A DNA stretch of 64,000 bases. Origin: Chitinophaga pinensis. GTDB lineage: Bacteria; Bacteroidota; Bacteroidia; Chitinophagales; Chitinophagaceae. The notes beneath the pieces were generated by a model that was not told the DNA's origin, searched no databases, and was given only the letters and a program-made list of their open reading frames with translations. Within the stretch, counting starts at the first letter, position 1. Each line of letters begins with the position of its first letter. The position numbers and the translations under genes were made by a program. The stretch covers positions 682,001-746,000 of the forward strand of contig LR632930.1 in the NCBI GenBank assembly GCA_902167325.1. The letters run 5' to 3'. This document shows, piece after piece, positions 32,476-42,400 of this stretch.

Positions 32476-34890
32476 ATGAAAATCCGTGTTTACACGCTAC
32501 TTTGTTTAATCCTGTGCTTTGCCGGCGCCACTGCACAGTCTGTCAAAACAGCCATCACTCCGGATACGCAGCAAAAACCGTCCGATACCGTTGTAACCGA
32601 CGCAGTTCAACGTGTAGAGAATATCACCAAAATGCTCAACCGGGTCAATAACACCCTTCGCCGCGGGTTCGATACGCTGGAGATATCCACCGAATTGCCG
32701 GAATCGGAAAGGCTCGTGAAAATACTCCACACCAGCATCCTCACTAATCCGCGCTTACTCAACATCCGCAGCCTGTACGCCCTCCAGGTAATCCTGCTGG
32801 AAATGGAACAGGAACACAACCGCTGGCAACAATCCCTGTCGTCGTACAGCCGCACGGTGACCGATATGAGCACCGAGATCAACAACATACTGCACGATAC
32901 TGTACTGGAAAAGCTCCCAAAAGACCCCGGCCTGCAATCCCTGTATGTTAACCAGCTTTCGCAGCTCAACCGCAAATGGCTACAGGCCGATACCGCCAAC
33001 CGCAACAGCCTCCTCCGCCTTGGCCTCCTGCAGAACCGTGTGGCCATGAACTACATCGCCATCACGGATATGCTGGATGAAGTGGATTTCAAACTAAATA
33101 ATGCCCAGCGGCACATCTGGAGCCGCGAAGAAAATAACCTGTGGAGCGCCCGGCCGGGAGATTATGAAAACGGCTTCCCGCAGGTACTGAACAACTCCAT
33201 CCTGGCCACGCACCGCGTATTTACATTTTACCTCCGCTATAACTGGGATGTGCATTTGCTCAATCTTGTGCTTTTCACCGTCTACTTCGGCTGGCTGCTG
33301 GCAAGCATTTACCGTATTAAGAAGTACCATCACGATAAAAAGGGCATATTCGGGAATACCCGCTACGCAGCCCGGCAACCGATATTAACATCGCTGATCT
33401 TTGTACTCACCATCGGTCCGTTCCTGTACACCAACCCTCCGATCATTTTCATGGTTATCCTCTGGACGGTGCTTGCCATATGCGTGGGCCTGCTGCAGGC
33501 GCGCGAAATGCCCGTGTGGATGCGCTGGCTATGGGGCGCCATGCTAATGGTATATATCGGCTATGCCCTCCTCAACCTCCTCCTCCAGAATTCTTTCCTC
33601 GAAAGGTGGGCACAGTTCGGCCTGCAGGCCGTGATGCTGTTTGTATGCTGGCGCTTTTTGAAACGGCATGAGCAGGAAGGGGGCTACAACTGGCCCAAAT
33701 ACACCCGGCTGGTAGTATACCTCGCCATTGCCATGATCGTTGCGGCTATGCTGTGCAACTTCTTCGGGCGGGTAATGCTGGCCAAGTTTTTCGGCATCAG
33801 CGCCGTATTCGGCCTTATTTCGGCGCAGGCATTGCTTGTACTGGTACAACTGCTTTTCGAAACATTCTACCTGCATCTCGAAGCCAGCAAATCGAACAGC
33901 AGGTTTGCCGCCTTCCTCGATTTCAACCGCATCCGCGAAAGCCTCCGCTCTACTTTGTACCTCTTTGCAGCCATAGCCTGGTTTGTCATCTTACTGCGCA
34001 ACCTGAACATCTATGCCATTATCCGCGACGAAGTACTGGCTTTCCTGGAAGCAGAACGCAAGCTGGGAAACACTACTTTCAGCTTTTCCAGCATCTTCAT
34101 ATTCATTGCGGTGATATGGGTGGCTTTCCAGATCAGTAAGGTAATGATGTTCATCTTCGGGCATCAGGATGGCAGCGGCTCCGTGAAAAAGAACCGGTGG
34201 AACAGCGCCGTGCTGCTCATCCGCCTTGGCGTGCTCGGCGCAGGCATCCTGCTGGCGTTTACTGCCTCGGGCATCCCCATGGATAAGCTAACCATTATCA
34301 TCGGGGCGCTTAGTGTGGGTATCGGTTTCGGCTTACAGAACATCGTAAACAACCTCGTTTCCGGTGTGATCCTGGCTTTTGAAAAGCCCGTGGAAATAGG
34401 GGATGTGGTAGACGTGGGGGCGCAGAGCGGCACGGTAAAGGAAATCGGCATACGCGCCAGCAAGATCGCCACTGTGGAAGGCTCTGTAGTGATCGTCCCC
34501 AATGGCGACCTCCTTTCCCAACACATTACCAACTGGACGCTCACCACCCAACTGAAGCGCAGTGAACTCATTGTAGGCGTAGCTTACGGATCTGACCTGA
34601 AGCAGGTGCAATCCCTGCTGGAAGCCGCTGTAAAAGCACAGGAAACCATCCAGCAGCACCCGGCCCCGCTGGTGGTGATCCATTTGCTGAACGACAGCTC
34701 CGTGGACTTCCGCGTGCTTTTCTGGACTGATATCAATGTTACGCTGACAATAAAATCCGAACTCCTCCGGCACATTTACGAATCCCTGAATAGCAATGGA
34801 ATAGAAATCCCGTTCCCCCAGCAGGATGTTCACCTGCGGAGTGGCCCGGCCCTGACTGAAGAAGCAAAACCTGCATCCCCTGATGGCTGA
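32476..34890 (+). CDS. Large mechanosensitive ion channel, MscS superfamily (MscK/MscM-like)
   Basis: An 804-residue inner-membrane channel protecting against osmotic downshock. It has a signal peptide (about 1-21, ending GATAQS) and a periplasmic helical domain (about 25-255). Many membrane spans follow (about 265-570). The conserved MscS pore and beta domain are at about 590-700: ASGIPMDKLTIIIGALSVGIGFGLQNIVNNLVSGVILAFEKPVEIGDVVDVG, then GSVVIVPNGDLLSQHITNW. The C-terminal vestibule domain contains VGVAYGSDLKQV. It lies 55 bp upstream of a TPR gene, with a small palindrome between. Confidence 0.92.
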   Translation: MKIRVYTLLCLILCFAGATAQSVKTAITPDTQQKPSDTVVTDAVQRVENITKMLNRVNNTLRRGFDTLEISTELPESERLVKILHTSILTNPRLLNIRSLYALQVILLEMEQEHNRWQQSLSSYSRTVTDMSTEINNILHDTVLEKLPKDPGLQSLYVNQLSQLNRKWLQADTANRNSLLRLGLLQNRVAMNYIAITDMLDEVDFKLNNAQRHIWSREENNLWSARPGDYENGFPQVLNNSILATHRVFTFYLRYNWDVHLLNLVLFTVYFGWLLASIYRIKKYHHDKKGIFGNTRYAARQPILTSLIFVLTIGPFLYTNPPIIFMVILWTVLAICVGLLQAREMPVWMRWLWGAMLMVYIGYALLNLLLQNSFLERWAQFGLQAVMLFVCWRFLKRHEQEGGYNWPKYTRLVVYLAIAMIVAAMLCNFFGRVMLAKFFGISAVFGLISAQALLVLVQLLFETFYLHLEASKSNSRFAAFLDFNRIRESLRSTLYLFAAIAWFVILLRNLNIYAIIRDEVLAFLEAERKLGNTTFSFSSIFIFIAVIWVAFQISKVMMFIFGHQDGSGSVKKNRWNSAVLLIRLGVLGAGILLAFTASGIPMDKLTIIIGALSVGIGFGLQNIVNNLVSGVILAFEKPVEIGDVVDVGAQSGTVKEIGIRASKIATVEGSVVIVPNGDLLSQHITNWTLTTQLKRSELIVGVAYGSDLKQVQSLLEAAVKAQETIQQHPAPLVVIHLLNDSSVDFRVLFWTDINVTLTIKSELLRHIYESLNSNGIEIPFPQQDVHLRSGPALTEEAKPASPDG

Positions 34891-34909
34891 AACTAAATTT
34901 CCTATTGAT

Positions 34910-34927
34910 AAACTAAATACTTAGTTT
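34910..34927. promoter_or_regulatory. Small palindrome before the TPR gene
   Basis: AAACTAA (34910-34916), ATAC, TTAGTTT (34921-34927): a perfect 7-bp dyad 17 bp before the TPR start codon. It is either an operator or a weak 3'-end hairpin of the channel gene. Confidence 0.3.
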
Positions 34928-34944
34928 TAAGTAAATTCCTATCC

Positions 34945-36087
34945 ATGCGACACATATTTCTTGTATTAGCCGGCATGATATCGGCCACTGTTTCCGCGCA
35001 AGACAAGGTAGACAACGACCTCCTCATGAGCTACCTCCAGGAGCAGCAATATGACCAGGTGATACGTTATATGGAAACCACGGTGCAGCCACAACACCCG
35101 AACGGCCTTGTTATCCTCGCGAATGCTTTATACCAGAACCTGCAGCTGCCCGAAGCGGCCGTACAATACCGGAAGATCCTCGACATTGCGCCGGAACATA
35201 TCACTGCCCATCAGCAGCTGGGCAACATCGCCATTCAGCAGCAGCAATATGCATCTGCGGTTCCGCATTTCCTGAAACTGACTGAGGTTCGCCCCTCACA
35301 GGCGGCTTACTGGAAACAGCTCGCCAAGGCCTGCACGAACGTGGTTGGCCTGCAGGACTCTGCTGGGGTGTATATGGGAAAAGCATATGCGCTGCAACCC
35401 AATGACCCCGGCATTGTATCATTTGTTGCGGATGAATACATGGGGGATAAAGATTTCGCGAAAGCAGACAGTGTATTGAAAAGATATTATTTGACCGACA
35501 GTGCAAATATATCCATCAATGCCATGCTCGTTAAAACATCGTATAACCTCAACCACTTTGAAGACGCAGTGCGTTTTGGCACACAGATCATGGAAGAGCG
35601 GGCATACGCTCCGATGGCATACATATATCTTTCCGTTACCTATTACCAAATGAAGCAATTCGACAGCTGTATAAAAGTGCATGATTTTATGAAGGAGATA
35701 ATTGGCGATGCACCTGAGACGGTGAAGTTCTATGCCGCCATGTCTTATGCCGGTTTAAAAGATTATGAGAAGAGCAATGTTCTTTTGCTGGAATGCATCT
35801 CCAGTGCCAAATCCAAATCACTCGACAGCTACTATGCCGCACTGGCGGGCAATTTCGAACAAATGAAACAATATCGCGCAGCCATCAGCTATTATGATAC
35901 CGCGTATTATTTGTTCAAAGACCCCATGCGGCAGTATGGCATCGCGCGGATTTATGACCAGCAAATTCAAGACCCCCAGCGGGCCAGAAAGCACTACCAG
36001 CTTTATCTAAAGAGCGCAAAGCCGGAATCGAAGAATGAGAAGGATATTCATACCTATGTGAAAGAACGGGTTAAAACCCTCCAGTAA
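34945..36087 (+). CDS. Secreted TPR-repeat protein
   Basis: A 380-residue protein with signal peptide MRHIFLVLAGMISATVSAQ (cleavage near residue 19). Tandem TPRs cover most of the chain, for example AAVQYRKILDIAPEHITAHQQLGNIAIQQQQYASAVPHFLKLTEVRPSQAAYWKQLA, KADSVLKRYYLTD, and KSNVLLLECISSA. It is a periplasmic scaffold of unknown partners. A perfect 12-bp hairpin follows at 36107. Confidence 0.75.
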   Translation: MRHIFLVLAGMISATVSAQDKVDNDLLMSYLQEQQYDQVIRYMETTVQPQHPNGLVILANALYQNLQLPEAAVQYRKILDIAPEHITAHQQLGNIAIQQQQYASAVPHFLKLTEVRPSQAAYWKQLAKACTNVVGLQDSAGVYMGKAYALQPNDPGIVSFVADEYMGDKDFAKADSVLKRYYLTDSANISINAMLVKTSYNLNHFEDAVRFGTQIMEERAYAPMAYIYLSVTYYQMKQFDSCIKVHDFMKEIIGDAPETVKFYAAMSYAGLKDYEKSNVLLLECISSAKSKSLDSYYAALAGNFEQMKQYRAAISYYDTAYYLFKDPMRQYGIARIYDQQIQDPQRARKHYQLYLKSAKPESKNEKDIHTYVKERVKTLQ

Positions 36088-36106
36088 CAAGGGTTTCAGG
36101 AAATCT

Positions 36107-36136
36107 ACAACGCCCGTCATGCAAGACGGGCGTTGT
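36107..36136 (+). terminator. Hairpin terminator after the TPR gene
   Basis: ACAACGCCCGTC (36107-36118) pairs perfectly with GACGGGCGTTGT (36125-36136), loop ATGCAA. No U-run follows. Confidence 0.7.
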
Positions 36137-36253
36137 GCGTTATTGAAATACTTCCAATGTTATTTAAGCATTATTTGATATTGTTCAAACTTAATTGATT
36201 AAATTTAAGGCCCGTTAAAAAAACTGTATTAAACATTTAATTTATCTGGTATC

Positions 36254-38167
36254 ATGTCGTACCCGTACCAACTCAAGAGTTTTGATGATTACAAGCAGGC
36301 CTGGCAGCACAGTGTAACGGATCCTGAAGGATTCTGGGCCAACGTGGCGGACCATTTTTACTGGCGCCGCAAGTGGGATAAGGTGCTGGAGTGGGATTTC
36401 AAGCAGCCGGACGTAAAATGGTTTACCGGAGCTAAGCTGAACATTACTGAAAACTGTCTCGACAGGCACTTGGGCACACTGGGCAATCAGCCCGCGATCA
36501 TCTGGGAACCCAATGATCCGGAAGAGCGCCACCGTGTATTGACTTATCGTGAACTGTACAATAAGGTATGCCAGTTCGCCAATGTGCTGAAGAATAATGG
36601 TGTGAAGAAAGGCGACCGTGTATGTATTTATATGGGGATGATCCCCGAGCTGGCAATCGCCATACTGGCATGTGCCCGCATCGGCGCCATCCACTCCGTG
36701 GTATTCGGCGGCTTCAGCGCACAGTCTATCGCAGATCGTATCCAGGATGCACAGGCCAGCCTGGTGATCACCTGCGACGGTGCTTTCCGCGGCGCTAAAG
36801 ATATTCCGCTCAAATCCGTGATCGACGATGCACTGATGGCTTGCCCTTCAGTAAAAAGAGTGATCGTTTGTACCCGTACCCGTACGCCGGTGAGCATGCT
36901 CAAAGGCCGTGATGTATGGTGGGAAGATGAGATCAAAGCAGTTGAAACCATGGGCAACCCGCCCGTGCCGGCCGAAGAAATGGATGCGGAAGATATGCTC
37001 TTCATCCTTTACACTTCCGGCTCTACCGGCAAGCCCAAAGGCGTGGTGCACACCTGCGGCGGATACATGGTTTACGCCAATTACACTTTCATCAATACAT
37101 TCCAGTATCAGCCCGGCCAGGTATATTTCTGTACGGCGGATATTGGCTGGATCACCGGCCACAGCTATATCGTATATGGTCCCCTCAGCGCAGGCGCTAC
37201 TACCCTGATGTTCGAAGGCGTGCCTACATACCCTGACGCCGGCCGTTTCTGGGATATCGTTGACAAGTTCCGTGTTAATATTCTCTACACCGCACCAACA
37301 GCTATCCGCAGCCTTATGGGCTTTGGCCTTGGCCCGGTGAATCATAAAGATCTCAGCTCCCTCACTACCCTCGGTACCGTGGGTGAGCCTATCAACGAAG
37401 AAGCCTGGCATTGGTATAAAGATCAGATCGGTAAAGGCAGATGCCCCATTACCGACACCTGGTGGCAAACGGAAACGGGCGGCATCATGATCGCTCCTAT
37501 TGCTGGTATTACTCCGGAAAAACCGGGCTACGCCACCCTCCCGCTGCCGGGTATACAACCCATCCTCGTGGATGAGAACGGACAGGAAATCACCGGCAAC
37601 GGTGTTAACGGCAACCTCTGTATCAAGTACCCCTGGCCGGGTATGATCCGTACCACCTACGGCGATCACGAACGCTGCCGCACCACCTACTTCTCTACAT
37701 ACGAAAACCTCTACTTCACCGGCGACGGCTGTCTTCGCGATGAAGACGGATATTACCGTATCACCGGCCGTGTAGATGATGTGCTTAACGTAAGCGGCCA
37801 CCGTATTGGTACCGCCGAAGTGGAGAATGCCATCAATATGCACGCCGGCGTTGTGGAAAGCGCGGTGGTTGGCTACCCGCATGAGATTAAAGGACAGGGT
37901 ATCTATGCTTACGTTATCGCGGAACTTCATGTGAAAGATCCCGAGCTGACGAAGAAAGATATTATGCAAACCGTAGCCCGTATCATTGGGCCCATCGCCA
38001 AGCCGGATAAAATCCAGTTTGTAAGCGGCCTGCCGAAAACGCGCTCCGGCAAAATCATGCGCCGCATCCTCCGCAAAATCGCGGAAGGTGAGCTGGACAA
38101 CCTGGGCGATACTTCTACACTGCTCGACCCTTCAGTTGTGGAAGAAATCAAGCATACCAGATTGTAA
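36254..38167 (+). CDS. acs: Acetyl-CoA synthetase
   Basis: A 637-residue AMP-forming acetate-CoA ligase. The N-terminal ACAS_N segment starts WQHSVTDPEGFWANVADHFYWRRKWDKVLEWDF. The adenylate-forming signature is YTSGSTGKPKGVVHT. The core motifs include WWQTETGG and YFTGDGCLRDEDGYYRITGRVDDVLNVSGHRIGTAEVE. The C-terminal catalytic lysine lies in LPKTRSGKIMRRILRKIAEGE and is the usual site of reversible acetylation. It is a single gene, bounded downstream by a palindromic terminator. Confidence 0.95.
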   Translation: MSYPYQLKSFDDYKQAWQHSVTDPEGFWANVADHFYWRRKWDKVLEWDFKQPDVKWFTGAKLNITENCLDRHLGTLGNQPAIIWEPNDPEERHRVLTYRELYNKVCQFANVLKNNGVKKGDRVCIYMGMIPELAIAILACARIGAIHSVVFGGFSAQSIADRIQDAQASLVITCDGAFRGAKDIPLKSVIDDALMACPSVKRVIVCTRTRTPVSMLKGRDVWWEDEIKAVETMGNPPVPAEEMDAEDMLFILYTSGSTGKPKGVVHTCGGYMVYANYTFINTFQYQPGQVYFCTADIGWITGHSYIVYGPLSAGATTLMFEGVPTYPDAGRFWDIVDKFRVNILYTAPTAIRSLMGFGLGPVNHKDLSSLTTLGTVGEPINEEAWHWYKDQIGKGRCPITDTWWQTETGGIMIAPIAGITPEKPGYATLPLPGIQPILVDENGQEITGNGVNGNLCIKYPWPGMIRTTYGDHERCRTTYFSTYENLYFTGDGCLRDEDGYYRITGRVDDVLNVSGHRIGTAEVENAINMHAGVVESAVVGYPHEIKGQGIYAYVIAELHVKDPELTKKDIMQTVARIIGPIAKPDKIQFVSGLPKTRSGKIMRRILRKIAEGELDNLGDTSTLLDPSVVEEIKHTRL

Positions 38168-38189
38168 TAACTTACTGCACATACCAACT

Positions 38190-38219
38190 AAAAGAGGGAT
38201 ACCATGGTATCCCTCTTTT
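38190..38219. terminator. Palindromic bidirectional terminator
   Basis: A perfect 30-nt palindrome centred on CCATGG, with AAAAGAGGGATACC as its left arm and the complementary TTTT at the right end. It lies between convergent acs and the short L,D-transpeptidase gene. Confidence 0.9.
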
Positions 38220-38246
38220 CTTTTATATGGTTAACGTGGTATCTCG

Positions 38247-38801
38247 TTATGGCCTGATCACAACCGGTGTGCCTACCTTCACAACTTCGAAGATCTCATT
38301 GATATCTCCATTCTTAAGGCTGACGCATCCCAGCGTCCAGTTGATACGCTGATCTACATAATAATCCCTTATACCGGATGCATATTCCACACCATGCAGC
38401 CCGATGCCGCCGCCAAGATCAGCCCCCGGCCGTGCTTCCCCGCGCGATACCCGGCGTGCATGTTTCTCCATCGATTCATTGTTGGGATAATCCAGCAGCA
38501 TGAAACGGCTCCACCGGTTATCTACCCGCTTCTGAGCAATGCGAAAGGTCCCATTAGGTGTGCGCTTGTCTCCCTCCACAAACTTATCCGACTGATCGTT
38601 ACTGCCGAATACCACTTTATAGATTTTCAGCAAAGTAACATCCTCATACACATACATCCGGTAATCACTTTTATCGATCAGCAAAAAAACTTTCTCCGCA
38701 TTGATACGGGAAGGGTTCAGCCGAACGCTGTAGAGATCGGAATTATTGTGCTCAAACGCAAAAAGCGGCAACAGGATGGACAGACAACAAAAGCGCCACA
38801 T
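38247..38801 (-). CDS. Short L,D-transpeptidase (YkuD family)
   Basis: A 184-residue exported enzyme. A hydrophobic N-terminus (WRFCCLSILLPLFAF) is followed by a YkuD domain: VFLLIDKSDYRMYVYED, then YKVVFGSNDQSDKFVEGDKRTPNGTFRI, GIGLHGVE (catalytic His) and NWTLGCVSLKNGDINEIFEVV (catalytic Cys). It is related to ErfK/YbiS-type proteins. It is much smaller than the YcbB-type enzyme at 10548-12167, so the two probably do different wall-remodelling jobs. Confidence 0.88.
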   Translation of the reverse strand: MWRFCCLSILLPLFAFEHNNSDLYSVRLNPSRINAEKVFLLIDKSDYRMYVYEDVTLLKIYKVVFGSNDQSDKFVEGDKRTPNGTFRIAQKRVDNRWSRFMLLDYPNNESMEKHARRVSRGEARPGADLGGGIGLHGVEYASGIRDYYVDQRINWTLGCVSLKNGDINEIFEVVKVGTPVVIRP

Positions 38802-38860
38802 GGATATACAGTAGGTTATTTTCTGGATTAACGCAGGCTACATCCGAATATTGTGCAAAC

Positions 38861-38887
38861 AAAAAAGAGCGCCCGGGAGCGCTCTTT
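38861..38887 (-). terminator. Intrinsic terminator of the M16 peptidase gene
   Basis: AAAGAGCGC (38864-38872), loop CCGGGA, GCGCTCTTT (38879-38887); the A-run at 38861-38866 gives the minus-strand U-tract. Confidence 0.88.
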
Positions 38888-38911
38888 CAAGTGATTTAAT
38901 ATCAATGCGGA

Positions 38912-41851
38912 TCAATATCCAAAAATTTCTTCAAGGGAAAGTTTCTGTACTTCTCCGTATTTCTTCAGCTCATCGGCCTGCAGCTTTTTCTCGGAAGCCA
39001 CAATGCAATAAGTGTAAGGCTTACCAGATACTTCCTGCTGGTGGAGCTGCTTCAGATCGCTGAACTGCAGTTGTGCTGCCCGTTCGTAAACTGATTTGCG
39101 GATGTCTGTATCAAGGCCCAGCTTTTGGGCATTGATATAATTGAATACGATTCCATCCTGCGTAATGCGTTCGGTTTCTATGCCTTTGCGCATGCTGCTG
39201 CGGGCTGTTTCGAAAGCCTTATCAGATTCAGGAAGCGTGGTCAGCAATTCATTCATCCCCACAATGGCATCGTTGATCTTATCGGCCTGGCTGCCAACAT
39301 AAGCGAGCATGGAATAATGATCGTTCTTCTTCACGGGTGAAGCGTAATAGGCATACGTTGAATATGCCAGCGCTTTGGATTCGCGGATGGTCTGGAATAC
39401 AATAGAACCCATTCCATAACCGAAATAGTTATTATACAAATCCACTACTGCCGTGCGGGAAGGATCGTAAGCATCGGTGTTACGCACCCAGCTTACCTCG
39501 GCCTGCACCATATCATAATCGGCAAACAGCACCTTATTACCGGCGCTTACCGTACGGGTAAACTGCGTGGCGGGTTTGGCTTCTTTGAATGATGCGGGCT
39601 GCCTGTGCAGGCGTGCCACGGATGATGATACATCCGATTGGGAAGCCGGTCCGTAGTAAATCACGCTATGCCGGTAGTTAGCCAGGTCGTGCAACTGCTG
39701 TACCAGTCCTGCTGCTGTAAGCCCCTTTAGCTCATCGTTGGAGAGCTGCGAATTGAAAGGGTTTTTGGCGCCATAAGTGGCATAGCTGCGCAAGCCTGTA
39801 AGGATAGACGATTTGTTCAGCTTATTGTCTGCCCGGGTTTTAAACAAACGGTTCTTCAATCCGGCGAGCACCTGCTCGTCGGCCTTGCACTGTGTGAGCA
39901 GGTGATCGAACAGCTCAACGGCTTTATCGAAGTTTTCCTGGAGACCGGAAATAGTGACGGTTGTTTCCTCATTGCCAACATTTGTGCTGAAGTTGCAGGC
40001 GATCTGGTAAAACTGCTTGCTGATCTCTTCGGATGAGTATTTATCGGTACCCGTCAATTTCAGGTATTCAAGTGCAGTTGCCAGCTGGCGGTCGGCAAAG
40101 TTACCCATGTCAAACCGGTAATGGAGGCGGAAGAGGCTGTTGTCTTTATTCTGGACATACAGCAGTTCTGCAGAACCGGCTTTGCCTTTTTGGATATCCT
40201 TCTGGAAATCGAGCCAGAGGGGCTTAACCGGTGTTTCCGGCATATCCGCTACATTCCGGAGGAAGTCGGATTGAGCATCGCGGTTAACGGCTACCGGGGT
40301 AATGGGCGGCTTCTCTACCTTCTCGATGTTCTTGTCTTCGCCTTTGCGCTTATAGAGCAATACATAATTGTTGTTCAGGAAGCGGGCGGCGAAATCGGTG
40401 ATGTCTTTCCTGGTGACCTTACTCATTGCATCTATCATGCCCACATCATAATTCCAGTTTTTACCCTTATGCTTGATAAAAGCATCCATGAGTGTATTGG
40501 CGCGGGTTTCATTGCTTTCGAGGCCCTGTATCTCATCGAGCTTAATGTTGTTCACAATGGCTTTGATGAGGGATTCGTCGAAGTCGCCGTTACGGAGTGC
40601 TGTTAGTTGGGAAACGAGCAGTTCTTTCACATCATCGAGCGACTGATCCTGTTTGGCGCGGCCGTTGAGGGTGAACACGGCGTAGTCTTTCCAGGGATAC
40701 AGGCTGATAGATGCGCGGAGTACTTTCTGTTGTTTGTTGAGATTGAGATCGAGCAGGCCTGCTTTGCCGTTGGAGAGCACATAAGCAACCACGTTAAGCA
40801 AAACGGTATTGCGCGTGTCGTTAGACCCTGGCATGCGGAAGGCCATGCTGATGTTCTCCGCATCTGGTCCGAATACATCCTTCACAATTGGCTGGGCAAT
40901 CGGCGCTTCCTTAGGGCCGGTGTATTCTGTAACAGGTTTGGGCTTCATGAAGCTGAAAGCCGCGTCTACCTTTTTGATCACATAATCCGGATCAAAATCC
41001 CCTGCAAAGATGACCGACATATTATTCGGTACATAATACTTGTTATAGAACTTACGGATCTCGATAAGCGAGGGGTTCCGCAGGTGTTCTACGGTACCGA
41101 TGGTGGATTGCTGGCCGTAGTTATGAGTGGGGAAGAGGGTGGTGAGGGTGGTTTCGTATACTTTTCTGCCGTCGTTATCCAGCCCGCGGTTCTTTTCTTC
41201 ATACACGGCTTCCAGCTCGGTATGGAAGATGCGGAATTGCGGATCGCGGAAGCGCTCTGCCTGAACGGCGAGAAATTTATCGATGGCCGTGGAAGGGATA
41301 TCTTCCTGGTAAACGGTTTCCTCTACCCAGGTGTGGGCATTGGTGTTTTGAGCGCCCATATTGGTCATCATCTTATCATACTCGTTGGCGATAGCGAATG
41401 TGGCGGCAATGCCGGATACGCTGTCTATTTGCCGGTAGATGACCTTCCGTTTGGCTTCGTCGGTGGTGTGATTGTAGATATCGTAGAGTTTCTCGATTTT
41501 GTCGAGATAGGGCTTTTCCTTCGCCCAGTCGAGGCTTCCGTATCTGGAAGTGCCTTTGAAGAGAAGGTGTTCGAGATAATGTGCGAGTCCGGTGTGGGTG
41601 ACAGGATCGCTGTTGGATCCGGCCCTTACGCCTATGAGCGTTTGGATGCGGGGATCTTTCTTGTTTACACTGAGAATAACGGATAGTCCGTTGGGAAGGG
41701 TGTAGAACCTGGCCTGCATTGGATCGCCCGGGATGTAGCGGTACTTGTAGCCTCCGGATTGCGCTTCTTTCCAGGCAGGTGGAGCGCTTTGCGAAAAGGC
41801 TGCCTGGCACAGCAGGGATGCGGATACCAGGAGCAGGAACATTTTTCTCAT
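38912..41851 (-). CDS. M16 family zinc metallopeptidase, exported, two-domain
   Basis: A 979-residue pitrilysin/insulinase-like protease. The start at 41851 gives the signal peptide MRKMFLLLVSASLLCQAAFSQS. The inverted zinc motif HYLEH is at 91-95, with the downstream Glu in ELEAVYEEKNRGLDNDG. A second, inactive M16 half fills the C-terminal part, with no HxxEH. Full-length two-half M16 proteins act as periplasmic clamshell peptidases on peptides. A TATATTTG -7 element lies 25 bp upstream of the start codon. Confidence 0.92.
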   Translation of the reverse strand: MRKMFLLLVSASLLCQAAFSQSAPPAWKEAQSGGYKYRYIPGDPMQARFYTLPNGLSVILSVNKKDPRIQTLIGVRAGSNSDPVTHTGLAHYLEHLLFKGTSRYGSLDWAKEKPYLDKIEKLYDIYNHTTDEAKRKVIYRQIDSVSGIAATFAIANEYDKMMTNMGAQNTNAHTWVEETVYQEDIPSTAIDKFLAVQAERFRDPQFRIFHTELEAVYEEKNRGLDNDGRKVYETTLTTLFPTHNYGQQSTIGTVEHLRNPSLIEIRKFYNKYYVPNNMSVIFAGDFDPDYVIKKVDAAFSFMKPKPVTEYTGPKEAPIAQPIVKDVFGPDAENISMAFRMPGSNDTRNTVLLNVVAYVLSNGKAGLLDLNLNKQQKVLRASISLYPWKDYAVFTLNGRAKQDQSLDDVKELLVSQLTALRNGDFDESLIKAIVNNIKLDEIQGLESNETRANTLMDAFIKHKGKNWNYDVGMIDAMSKVTRKDITDFAARFLNNNYVLLYKRKGEDKNIEKVEKPPITPVAVNRDAQSDFLRNVADMPETPVKPLWLDFQKDIQKGKAGSAELLYVQNKDNSLFRLHYRFDMGNFADRQLATALEYLKLTGTDKYSSEEISKQFYQIACNFSTNVGNEETTVTISGLQENFDKAVELFDHLLTQCKADEQVLAGLKNRLFKTRADNKLNKSSILTGLRSYATYGAKNPFNSQLSNDELKGLTAAGLVQQLHDLANYRHSVIYYGPASQSDVSSSVARLHRQPASFKEAKPATQFTRTVSAGNKVLFADYDMVQAEVSWVRNTDAYDPSRTAVVDLYNNYFGYGMGSIVFQTIRESKALAYSTYAYYASPVKKNDHYSMLAYVGSQADKINDAIVGMNELLTTLPESDKAFETARSSMRKGIETERITQDGIVFNYINAQKLGLDTDIRKSVYERAAQLQFSDLKQLHQQEVSGKPYTYCIVASEKKLQADELKKYGEVQKLSLEEIFGY

Positions 41852-41875
41852 AAGGCGGTTGGTAGTTTTATCCGC

Positions 41876-41883
41876 CAAATATA
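41876..41883 (-). promoter_or_regulatory. Putative -7 element of the M16 gene
   Basis: The minus strand reads TATATTTG (TAnnTTTG), implying a leader of about 20 nt. No TTTG is found at 19-21 bp upstream. Confidence 0.4.
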
Positions 41884-41938
41884 ACGAACCCTCAGCCATG
41901 CAGGCATGGCTTATCCGGAAAATTTCCGCTGGAAAGGA

Positions 41939-42277
41939 TTACTGGAACAAAATATTGGTAGCCATCACCTTCCGGCGTTTTTCCGGGCTCTGGGTGGTCA
42001 GGAAAACGGTGTCCGTTTTCACATACAGCACATGATAGTGGTCTGTTACGTAAAGATTGTGTGCCTGATGCTCATGAAAAATGCTGTCGGGCATATACAC
42101 CATTTCCTCTGTAGCTTCGGGAGCCGGGAGGGCTGGGGCGCTGCCTGGGATCTTAACGGATGCTGCTGCATCATCGCCTGTGCGGGTGACATTCGGGGTA
42201 TCCGGTAATTTCAGATTACTCGCGTGCATCGTCACTATTCCGCCTACCACTGCAAGAAACATTAGGATAGAACGCAT
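41939..42277 (-). CDS. Hypothetical secreted protein (112 aa)
   Basis: A signal-like N-terminus (MRSILMFLAVVGGIVTMHASNL) leads to a Pro/Ala-rich linker (KIPGSAPALPAPEATEE) and a short C-terminal region rich in His and Tyr (FHEHQAHNLYVTDHYHVLYVKTDTVFLTT). The histidines might bind metal, but no motif is diagnostic. It has a basic tail and no recognised family. Confidence 0.5.
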   Translation of the reverse strand: MRSILMFLAVVGGIVTMHASNLKLPDTPNVTRTGDDAAASVKIPGSAPALPAPEATEEMVYMPDSIFHEHQAHNLYVTDHYHVLYVKTDTVFLTTQSPEKRRKVMATNILFQ

Positions 42278-42400
42278 ACTTCTCTACTTTTTGGGAGTTT
42301 GATTCAGTTTTATAGGATACATTCTTCAGGCTTGCTTTGCCATAAAACCTAAAGAAACCAAGTTTCCGTGATTGTGATTAATCGGGTCCAAAATTACAAA

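Noticed and set aside
36848..37969. Minus-strand frame of 373 codons inside acs
   Set aside because: Antisense shadow of acetyl-CoA synthetase, which is intact and unmistakable on the plus strand.
40607..41686. Plus-strand frame of 359 codons inside the M16 peptidase gene
   Set aside because: Antisense shadow; the minus strand carries the HYLEH motif and a continuous protease.
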